Origin: Peptoclostridium acidaminophilum DSM 3953
Lineage (GTDB): Bacteria > Bacillota > Clostridia > Peptostreptococcales > Peptostreptococcaceae
Length of the DNA stretch: 64,000 bases
Assembly: GCF_000597865.1 (NCBI RefSeq)
Contig: NZ_CP007452.1
Location: 503,183 to 567,182, forward strand
Direction of reading: 5' to 3'
Positions 34,092-40,974 of this stretch are shown here, in pieces. A program made the translations under genes and the position numbers. Within the stretch, counting starts at the first letter, position 1. The number at the start of each line of letters is the position of its first letter. The notes under the pieces are model-generated. The model was given only the letters and a program-made list of their open reading frames with translations. It searched no databases and had not been told where the DNA came from.

Positions 34092-36854
34092 TCAATTCAA
34101 ATATTTTTTCAAAAGTTCAACATCTTTGCTTATATCTCGTGGCTTGATTCGGTTTATTACCTTTTCTTCAACTTCGGGAGTCCAGTAAATCTTTAATTTT
34201 TCTCTTGCTCTCGTGATAGCAGTGTAGAAAATATTATGAGTTACTAACTCTTCTACCTCATCAGTGATTACTATTTTAACAGAGTCATATTCCAAGCCTT
34301 GTGCTTTATGGATTGATACGGCATAAGCAACCTGGAATGGGACTGCTGTGCTGGAATCCTCGCCATCTTCATCAGCACTTTTTAATTTATGAACATAAAA
34401 TCTAATTAAAGACTTTTCTTCTTCCTCGAAACATTCAAGAAGTTCGAGATTCAAACCTGAAACATCGCGCTCATCTACAGTTTTTTGTATTTCAACATCA
34501 AATTGAATACGTTCTTCCATAGCGCCTGCATCTATAATTTCTACTCCTTGGATTATGCCTTTCATGTTGTTGTATATGATGGGACGAAATCTATCTGAGT
34601 CAAGGAAGAGAATAGGATCTCCGACTTTGTAATGTTGAATATCCCAAGTGACAGCAGTGTTAGTGTTGCTTTCTTGTAGGAATCTGTTGATGTTGTTAAT
34701 TCCATACAAGCCATCATAATTTAGGCAGAGGATAGCCTCGCCTGGTTCAAGAGAAGATAGTAGTGTTTCATCTACTTTTAATGAATAGCTTTCTCTCTCG
34801 ATAACTTCTTTTGCAGTGTCATCCATATGTCTGACTTTGTCCCATAGTTCAAGCAATCGCTCGTCCTTAGTTCGATGAGGCTGAGTAAGCTCAAAAACAG
34901 AGCTTTCTGGCAAGAATGATTTTAATACAGAGAACCAGTTTCCAAATTGAATAGCATCAATCTGATAGGTATCTCCGACTAGTAAAAGCATTTCAAAATT
35001 TGCTTTTTGCAATACCTCAACCATATCTTTATTACTAACAGTACTACATTCATCGATAACTAATAATTTATATTTTGTGAAAGGAGAACCTTGGTGCTTA
35101 AAGCTTTCAATTGTTGAAAAAGTTGTATTTTCAGCATCAATCTTTCTCATCAAGTTCTCTTTCGCAGGATTTGTCTGTGTTAGGTACAATTTTTCTGCAT
35201 CGTTTAAATAGTGGGAAACATGGTTTATCAGCGTTGATTTACCTACACCTGCAGAACCATATATTACACCAACCCTTGATTCTGAGAAGATATGGCTAAT
35301 GATAGCCTTCTTCTCATCACAGTCAATTTCGTAATCATCAAGGAGTAACCAGATGTCAACATCATCGGAGTAATTTTCAATGCCTGATTCAGCCAACTTC
35401 TGTAATTCCTCAATTATCTTACAAGTGTTCAGTTTGTAATCATTTATAAACAATTGATTGTGTTCAAGGATCAAATCACTTGCTGGTCTATGCCCATCCC
35501 AAAGACTATCGTTATACTTCTTTATAAGAGTTTGGTAATCGGGGAAATTACTCAGTTCATCGATGTCGGTAAATAGCCGACCTTTTCCTTCCGTGTTGTT
35601 TCGTATAAATCTGGCGAATAATTCAGGGCGTCTATCCTTACAAGGAATACAATCAAATATGGCTCCTAATTTTGGATTATGTCCAATAGGAGATCTGTTA
35701 AATGGTAAAGAATCAAACTGCTTGCAACCATTTGCTAAATACAAGCCAGAAAGATAACTATTCCCAGCATTTATCCACTCTTCATAATATTTACTATAAT
35801 AGCCAGATGAATATTGACTTTTAATAATGACATTGTTCATATTATAAAGAAGATATCGTAGCACATTTTGTCCATTACGACCGTTTTGTATTATATTTCT
35901 GCAGTCATCTAAAATTGGAATAAAAATTGAAGATTTAAGGTTATTTTTCCATTCGATAGTAATCATATCATATGCCTTATCAGGAAAGTCCATTAAATCA
36001 GTCAGTGTGAATTTCTTTTTAGTAAGAAATTCACAGATTAATCGTTGCTCGGGGTAAGGAACTCTTCTTTTTTCGCCTTTTATTAGTGAAATGAAATTTT
36101 GAAATTCACAGTCACGGATGGAAACTTCCCAGCCATCAATAATGATGATAGGCATTGTTTTTCCTAATATTTCGATTGTCTCATGTATGAGATGAAACTT
36201 TGATGCATAATTACTTTTGATTGGAAGTTTGGTGAAAGCAATTACTCTATTAGATTTGGATTTATTTTTTCTATCATCTATAGGGGTAAATGTGATTTCA
36301 TAATATATTTTTCTGTTTACAAACAGCGGTTTTATTTTTTGAATATAGTATTTATCCTTGCTATCAGTATGTAATACCGCAGGATGACGTTCTATTTTTT
36401 CAGAAATCTTTTTATAGTATTCCTGTAAGGTATCATCCAAATGTAGAGGAAATTTTTCTATGTTATGTAATACCTCAATATCGTAGTAGTGGTTAAGAAG
36501 ATTCTTTGCCTCTAGCAAGTATTGGTAATACTTCAGCATCAATCGTTCTGAGCCGTCTTCATCTAAAGTATATTGGGTGGTTACAATTTGTAAATAATTG
36601 CGGAATTTATATAAAGTAAGTAGTTCGCTGTTTGTTTGAGAAAACTCGACTGCTTTAGCTATATTTTCTTCGCTAATGGCGATATCTCTGCCGTTAGCAT
36701 AAAACTTGAGCATGATATGATTTACGAGCTTCATTAACTGCTCTAAAATATCTTGAGATATAGCACCACGAGATGAGTCATCAATATTATCCAAATGCCT
36801 ACATATTACATTGTCTATTTTTCGGATAGAATCATCTATCGTTGGCATCGACAT
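34092..36854 (-). CDS. SF1 helicase with long unassigned N-terminal region
   Basis: 920 residues. The N-terminal ~530 residues are mixed alpha/beta with no recognised family (for instance IIIIDGWEVSIRDCEFQNFI). The C-terminal part is an SF1 (RecD/UvrD-like) motor: Walker A GSAGVGKSTLINHV near residue 535, Walker B LLVIDECSTVSN near 600, motif III VGDTYQIDAIQFGN, motif V AYAVSIHKAQGLEYDSV near 850 and motif VI TAITRAREKLKI near 880. The C-terminal order resembles RecD2, but the usual RecD2 N-terminus is not present. It lies 12 bases after the 278-aa gene. Its position beside a restriction system suggests a defence role. Confidence 0.85.
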   Translation of the reverse strand: MSMPTIDDSIRKIDNVICRHLDNIDDSSRGAISQDILEQLMKLVNHIMLKFYANGRDIAISEENIAKAVEFSQTNSELLTLYKFRNYLQIVTTQYTLDEDGSERLMLKYYQYLLEAKNLLNHYYDIEVLHNIEKFPLHLDDTLQEYYKKISEKIERHPAVLHTDSKDKYYIQKIKPLFVNRKIYYEITFTPIDDRKNKSKSNRVIAFTKLPIKSNYASKFHLIHETIEILGKTMPIIIIDGWEVSIRDCEFQNFISLIKGEKRRVPYPEQRLICEFLTKKKFTLTDLMDFPDKAYDMITIEWKNNLKSSIFIPILDDCRNIIQNGRNGQNVLRYLLYNMNNVIIKSQYSSGYYSKYYEEWINAGNSYLSGLYLANGCKQFDSLPFNRSPIGHNPKLGAIFDCIPCKDRRPELFARFIRNNTEGKGRLFTDIDELSNFPDYQTLIKKYNDSLWDGHRPASDLILEHNQLFINDYKLNTCKIIEELQKLAESGIENYSDDVDIWLLLDDYEIDCDEKKAIISHIFSESRVGVIYGSAGVGKSTLINHVSHYLNDAEKLYLTQTNPAKENLMRKIDAENTTFSTIESFKHQGSPFTKYKLLVIDECSTVSNKDMVEVLQKANFEMLLLVGDTYQIDAIQFGNWFSVLKSFLPESSVFELTQPHRTKDERLLELWDKVRHMDDTAKEVIERESYSLKVDETLLSSLEPGEAILCLNYDGLYGINNINRFLQESNTNTAVTWDIQHYKVGDPILFLDSDRFRPIIYNNMKGIIQGVEIIDAGAMEERIQFDVEIQKTVDERDVSGLNLELLECFEEEEKSLIRFYVHKLKSADEDGEDSSTAVPFQVAYAVSIHKAQGLEYDSVKIVITDEVEELVTHNIFYTAITRAREKLKIYWTPEVEEKVINRIKPRDISKDVELLKKYLN

Positions 36855-36866
36855 CCTCCTTTCTGT

Positions 36867-37703
36867 TTAATAAAATTCTCCATCGTCCCAATCATCAATG
36901 AAAGCATCATACGGAAATGCTCCAGAGAATAGATCTGGATGAAGTTTGACATATAAGTTTCTTATTCTTGTTCTTGTTTGCTTAATGAAGAATGGTTCAG
37001 CGCCATCGGTCAAAAGACAGTTGCTGAGTTGGTTTAATTCACCAAGCAAGCTGAATACATATGATTTCAAAGTGGGGTTATTGAAGGTATCAGCTTTTGT
37101 ACTCCATTTTGTTTTATACAAGGCTAGTACCTTATTTGGTAACGACATATCAATTAATGCAGTACTATAGTTTTCGCCTATCATTGTAAACATTATTTCA
37201 TCATAATCTGATGTGAATTCTTGAAGCAGCCCATTGTCTTCAGAAGAATATGGACTTTCGTCAGAATGCTGTTCGTCAGGTAGTTCAATAGAACCCGTGC
37301 CAGTGTCCTTTTTGGATGCTGGCTTTTTTCTTTTGGTTTGTGCAGCAGTCCTTATTATATTTGCAAAGAGTTCAGCTATTTCATCTCCAACATTATTGAC
37401 ATTGATGTTTGGCAAGAACTCAGTAAATTGCTCGCATAAAGCTCTTTGAGCGGATTCTTCAGTATTAAAAATAAATGAAGAAAACTCAACAGGATCTACG
37501 TATTGAACCATTGCCTTAGATATATCCCTAATGCTTGTTTTACCACCAGCATAAGCTTTGTAACTTTCTTTACTGTAACCATCAAGTATTTCTTTTCCAT
37601 TTTCAGTAAGTATCGCATCAAAGAGGGTTCTTACATAAATATGAACGCCACCTTTTCCTCCAAGTATAGGTCTAGTTATGGTTACGAATTCTACAAAATT
37701 CAT
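36867..37703 (-). CDS. Unknown protein, first gene of the helicase operon
   Basis: 278 residues behind AAAGGTGGTGG. No metal, nuclease or membrane motif is seen. The N-terminus reads GGKGGVHIYVRTLFDAILTENGKEILDGYSKESYKAYAGGKTSIRDISKAM, followed by VDPVEFSSFIF and GDEIAELFANIIRTAAQTKRKKP. A low-complexity acidic linker (DEQHSDESPYSSEDNG) at about residues 145-160 separates a helical C-terminal half ending with DAFIDDWDDGEFY. The two-lobed form suggests an adaptor or sensor that partners the helicase. The family is not recognised; proteins with a similar N-terminus occur in clostridial mobile elements. Confidence 0.6.
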   Translation of the reverse strand: MNFVEFVTITRPILGGKGGVHIYVRTLFDAILTENGKEILDGYSKESYKAYAGGKTSIRDISKAMVQYVDPVEFSSFIFNTEESAQRALCEQFTEFLPNINVNNVGDEIAELFANIIRTAAQTKRKKPASKKDTGTGSIELPDEQHSDESPYSSEDNGLLQEFTSDYDEIMFTMIGENYSTALIDMSLPNKVLALYKTKWSTKADTFNNPTLKSYVFSLLGELNQLSNCLLTDGAEPFFIKQTRTRIRNLYVKLHPDLFSGAFPYDAFIDDWDDGEFY

Positions 37704-37726
37704 CTATTCCACCACCTTTTATTGAA

Positions 37727-37766
37727 GCCTACCCAAGCCTACCCGTGCCTACCTATGGCTACCAAG
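37727..37766 (-). repeat. Four 10-bp direct repeats in the helicase operon leader
   Basis: On the plus strand the units are GCCTACCCAA, GCCTACCCGT, GCCTACCTAT and GGCTACCAAG, head to tail with an exact 10-base period. They lie between the promoter and the ribosome site of the 278-aa gene, so on the minus strand they fall in the start of the transcript. A period of one helical turn puts all units on one face of the DNA, which suits cooperative protein binding. Confidence 0.75.
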
Positions 37767-37773
37767 CCGATAT

Positions 37774-37802
37774 CCTATAATTCAAAGTGTAAAAACAATC
37801 AA
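37774..37802 (-). promoter_or_regulatory. Promoter of the minus-strand helicase operon
   Basis: On the minus strand TTGATT (37802-37797), a 17-base spacer, and TATAGG (37779-37774). Transcription would begin around 37767, immediately before the four direct repeats. Confidence 0.6.
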
Positions 37803-38340
37803 AAGAACGCTAGTGATAGTAGATAGGTATTAGGGAATTGTTCTTCCGAATATTATATCAGCTAATTATGAAAAAATCTACACATTCACAATTTATTAGT
37901 ATGCGTTCGTAGAGATGAACAACAAGATTGATTGATGTTGCTTCTCTTTTGACATTTAGCTGATTTCATCAAAGACAAGATTTCAGGTTGGTTGGAAAGC
38001 GAGGTGAAATTCATGGTCAAGAATACAAAGCAAACATAAAGACCAATTGCTAAGGAAAAACTGCAAAATCTGTAGCAGGAAGTGCGTTAGCACAAACAAA
38101 GACAAGTGGAAAATAATTTACCAAAATGATAGGCAGCGACAGATTTATTTAATCAGCCTGCTTATCCCCTTTTGAGGGACAAACCCAACTGGGCCCAATA
38201 AGCCCAACAATAATATCTCAATGTCCTAGTGCGCATACGGACGGCGGGATGCATAAGAGTTCAGAATACAGTGATAAAGACTGTATTTGGAATGAAGATG
38301 CACCCACCGTGATTTCGTGTGCCTATTTTTAGGACAAGCG
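37803..38340. other. Spacer between the defence region and prophage B
   Basis: About 540 bases with no plausible gene; every frame is broken by stops. It holds an inverted repeat, AATACAGT with ACTGTATT seven bases apart at 38265-38287, which could be an operator for the first prophage B gene. The junction of prophage B with its neighbour probably falls in this stretch, but no attachment-site repeat was identified. Confidence 0.5.
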
Positions 38341-38374
38341 GAGTCTGTGGTCATCTTCTCCACAGGCTCTTTTT
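38341..38374 (+). terminator. Terminator in the leader of prophage B
   Basis: GAGTCTGTGG pairs with CCACAGGCTC (one wobble) around nine loop bases, then TTTTTG. A second hairpin (CCGTC with GACGG) lies between it and the ribosome site of the first gene, so the early operon may be controlled by attenuation. Confidence 0.75.
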
Positions 38375-38413
38375 GTATTCCGCCGTCAATGCCAGGACGG
38401 AAAGGAGTACAAA

Positions 38414-38986
38414 ATGAAAATTAAAGTACTGTATGAAGAAAACATCAAAAATGGTCACAAGAACTACACCACAATTGAAATTCCAGATGGAGATTACAGC
38501 GTAATGCTGGACATCGATTATGAGCAGCGTCTTGCGGAGGCTAAGCCTGAGAAGAAAGAAGAAGTCAAGCGTTGTCAAACTGTACAAGAGCTGTTTGACC
38601 TGTTGAACTCCAAAGAATACAACGGTTGGCGGAGGGAAACCAGGCGGATTGACCCTAATCCCAAGATGAAAAAATCAAATGGCAAGAGGGGATATGTTCA
38701 GGGTGAACCAGATGATGAGTCTTTTAACATCATGGACTATCTCTGTACAACCTCCGATGATGAAACACGCAGTAGAGATTATGAATGTGATGCCATTTGC
38801 GATTGGATCCGCAAAACTCTTGCCAAGAAACCAGAATGGGCAGAGGCCTTTATCGCAGTCCGTATCAACGGAATCCCAATACGTGAATATGCCAATTCAA
38901 TCGGCGCTGATGAGAATAACATCACCCAGAAATTAAAGAGAGCAACAAAAAAATTACAAGAAGAATATCAGAATCGTCAGATTTGA
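38414..38986 (+). CDS. Sigma-70 region 4-like regulator (prophage B)
   Basis: 190 residues. The C-terminal helix-turn-helix (FIAVRINGIPIREYANSIGADENNITQKLKRATKKLQEEYQNR) resembles sigma region 4, while the N-terminus is acidic with no sigma region 2. Such genes head early modules of clostridial phages and conjugative elements, and probably direct transcription of part of the element. An attenuator-like hairpin sits upstream. Whether it replaces or modifies host sigma factor is unknown. Confidence 0.65.
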   Translation: MKIKVLYEENIKNGHKNYTTIEIPDGDYSVMLDIDYEQRLAEAKPEKKEEVKRCQTVQELFDLLNSKEYNGWRRETRRIDPNPKMKKSNGKRGYVQGEPDDESFNIMDYLCTTSDDETRSRDYECDAICDWIRKTLAKKPEWAEAFIAVRINGIPIREYANSIGADENNITQKLKRATKKLQEEYQNRQI

Positions 38987-39050
38987 CCCTTTCCCAAGGC
39001 TACCACTTAGAAGGGTCAAGACCTTCAAAAAATTTAAGGAGGTAATTCTG

Positions 39051-39713
39051 ATGAGAGAATTAATACCTAAGGACCAATATGGTGTGTTTGCCGACACCAA
39101 TGATACGGCAAGAGTGGATAGTTTGTTTGTGGCGGAGTTCTTTGAAAAACGTCATGACCATGTTATCCGAGACATTAGAAAAATCACTGACCCCAAATCT
39201 GGGTTGAGTGAAAATTTCATTAATACTAACTTTAAATCTGATTCTTACAAGGACAGTACTGGCAGAAAGCTACCTTGTTATTTTATGACTCGGGATGGGT
39301 TCACCATGCTGGTGATGGGATACTCAGGGCAAAAAGCAATGAAATTCAAAGAGCTTTACATTCGTAGGTTCAATGAGATGGAGTGCTTCATTAAAACCCT
39401 TGTTTCTGCAAGACAAGAGTTTCCACTATTAACCGCAAACATTAAGCTGCTGCATGAAAATCCTAAGCCATATCACTTCAGCAATGAATGCGATATGTTA
39501 AATCGCATAGTAGTTGGAATGACTGCAAAGCAGTTCAGATTAGCAAACGGCATTGAAAAAGGAAAAAGCATCAGGCCTTATTTGTCTGAGGAGCAGATTA
39601 CTATGTTAGACACATTACAAAAAGTGGATGTTGGTTTGTTGGTGGCTGTTCCAGATTATCAGCAGCGCAAGCGTCATCTGGAGTGGTACAAAACCAAATT
39701 AGAAAAAAATTAG
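39051..39713 (+). CDS. Rha-family phage regulator (prophage B)
   Basis: 220 residues. The N-terminal domain is of the pRha type: SLFVAEFFEKRHDHVIRDIRKI followed by YFMTRDGFTMLVMGYSGQKAMKFKELYIRRFNEM, a DNA-binding fold related to KilA-N/ORF6N proteins. The C-terminal part (residues 120-220) is helical and resembles no known domain. Rha proteins interfere with phage growth or control lysogeny in temperate phages. It is preceded by AAGGAGG. Confidence 0.88.
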   Translation: MRELIPKDQYGVFADTNDTARVDSLFVAEFFEKRHDHVIRDIRKITDPKSGLSENFINTNFKSDSYKDSTGRKLPCYFMTRDGFTMLVMGYSGQKAMKFKELYIRRFNEMECFIKTLVSARQEFPLLTANIKLLHENPKPYHFSNECDMLNRIVVGMTAKQFRLANGIEKGKSIRPYLSEEQITMLDTLQKVDVGLLVAVPDYQQRKRHLEWYKTKLEKN

Positions 39714-39725
39714 GGGGTTACAACA

Positions 39726-39947
39726 ATGTTTTATGTGAAAGAAAGATTGAATGATTCCATGGAGATATCCATTGAAATAACAGATGAGAATGTATTTACC
39801 CACTGCCCAATGTGTGGATCAGAGGTGTCAGTAGATATCGGTGAAATTTTAAGTGATGGTGAGAGTGACCTTTATGGTACAGCAGTTTTCTGTGATGAAT
39901 GCAGTAAAAAGGTCAAGAGTGGAGGACGGTACTATGAGCATAAATAG
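39726..39947 (+). CDS. Zinc-finger hypothetical protein (prophage B)
   Basis: 73 residues. CPMCGSEVSVDIG and FCDECSKK form a single zinc ribbon. No other motif. Its 3' end overlaps the next start by 14 bases, so it belongs to the early operon. The function is not known; it may be a small DNA-binding or metal-binding accessory. Confidence 0.65.
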   Translation: MFYVKERLNDSMEISIEITDENVFTHCPMCGSEVSVDIGEILSDGESDLYGTAVFCDECSKKVKSGGRYYEHK

Positions 39948-40368
39948 ATTCAATCCTGAAGGATACTATGACCCTACTCCATATGAAGCACTAAGTAACG
40001 TCACTCGAGAGGAAAAGGCAGCGTCAAAACCTGCCTTCAAGCCTCTTGTCTATATTTGTTCTCCTTTTAGTGGGGACATCGAAGGAAATGTTAAACGAGC
40101 GCAGGACTTCTGCCGGTTTGCACTAGAGAAAGGGAACATTCCACTGGCTCCGCATCTTATGTTTCCACAGTTTATGGATGATAACAATGAAAAAGAACGC
40201 GACCTGGCAATTTTCATGGACATCATCCTCATGGGCAAATGCCAGGAAGTGTGGGTACTCGGTGATGTTATTTCAAAAGGTATGAGCATTGAAATTGAAA
40301 AGGCTAAGAAGCGTAGACAACCGATCAGATACTTCAACAAAGATTTTGAGGAGGTGGACTCTTTATGA
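39934..40368 (+). CDS. DUF4406-like nucleoside 2-deoxyribosyltransferase-fold protein (prophage B)
   Basis: 144 residues from ATG behind GGAGG. The core PLVYICSPFSGDIEGNVKRAQDFCRFALEKGNIPLAPHLMFPQFMDD and EVWVLGDVISKGMSIEIEKAKKRRQPI has the fold of nucleoside 2-deoxyribosyltransferase-like proteins (DUF4406/DUF7768). Phage members are believed to act on nucleotides or nucleotide derivatives, but activity has not been demonstrated for this type. It is followed by a 4-base overlap. Confidence 0.75.
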   Translation: MSINRFNPEGYYDPTPYEALSNVTREEKAASKPAFKPLVYICSPFSGDIEGNVKRAQDFCRFALEKGNIPLAPHLMFPQFMDDNNEKERDLAIFMDIILMGKCQEVWVLGDVISKGMSIEIEKAKKRRQPIRYFNKDFEEVDSL

Positions 40369-40973
40369 AAAAAATTAAAGCGATAGAGACCGAATATAAA
40401 GGTTACCTCTTCAGGTCTAGGCTTGAGGCTCGTTGGGCAGTGTTCTTCGATTTCTGTGGTGTTGATTACGAGTATGAACCCGAAGGCTATGATCTTGGAA
40501 ATGGCCAAGCTTATCTTCCTGATTTCATTCTTCATGGGGTAGATGGTAGAGCTGGGGGAGATATTTATGTTGAGGTTAAGGGTCAGATGACTGACGCTGA
40601 TGCTGAGAAAATCAACCGTTTTTACGAGCTGGGAAAAGATGACCCTGATACTTACGGGAAGTCCCAGACAGCCATCCTTGTGGTTGGGAATATTCCAAGT
40701 GGTGCAGATATTGATGACATATTATGGTCCATAGAAAATGAAGCTTACAATGACAACGGCAATTGGCCCAATAAGTACAACTTCGAAACTATCGATGGAG
40801 ATTACTTTGCGGCATATCCTGGGATAAACCATAAAGGAAAATTTGAACTCTTCGGTGATGACAGCAACTATCTTTGTGATATGGATTATAGAGCAACAGA
40901 AAAAGCCTATCGTGCTGCAAGACAAGCCAGATTTGAACATGGAGAAAGACCTCGTACGAAGGGAGGTTATTAA
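40365..40973 (+). CDS. PD-(D/E)XK nuclease-like protein (prophage B)
   Basis: 202 residues. The N-terminal half has the Holliday-junction-resolvase/restriction-like core: GYLFRSRLEARWAVFFDFCGVDYEYEPEGYDLG, PDFIL and IYVEVKGQM, giving the E, PD and ExK residues. The C-terminal half is variable with no recognised fold. It sits directly before the primase-helicase gene, so it is probably involved in phage DNA metabolism or host DNA breakdown. An overlap of 4 bases with the upstream gene shows coupling. Confidence 0.75.
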   Translation: MKKIKAIETEYKGYLFRSRLEARWAVFFDFCGVDYEYEPEGYDLGNGQAYLPDFILHGVDGRAGGDIYVEVKGQMTDADAEKINRFYELGKDDPDTYGKSQTAILVVGNIPSGADIDDILWSIENEAYNDNGNWPNKYNFETIDGDYFAAYPGINHKGKFELFGDDSNYLCDMDYRATEKAYRAARQARFEHGERPRTKGGY

Positions 40974-40974
40974 A

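Noticed and set aside
38031-38060. Short frame beginning MVKNTKQT
   Set aside because: It stops after eight codons, and no related frame continues; most likely chance or a fully decayed gene.
37803-38340. Search for a CRISPR array or tRNA in the junction
   Set aside because: No regular repeats with spacers and no cloverleaf were seen here or elsewhere in the window; direct repeats at 37727 are adjacent 10-mers without spacers.
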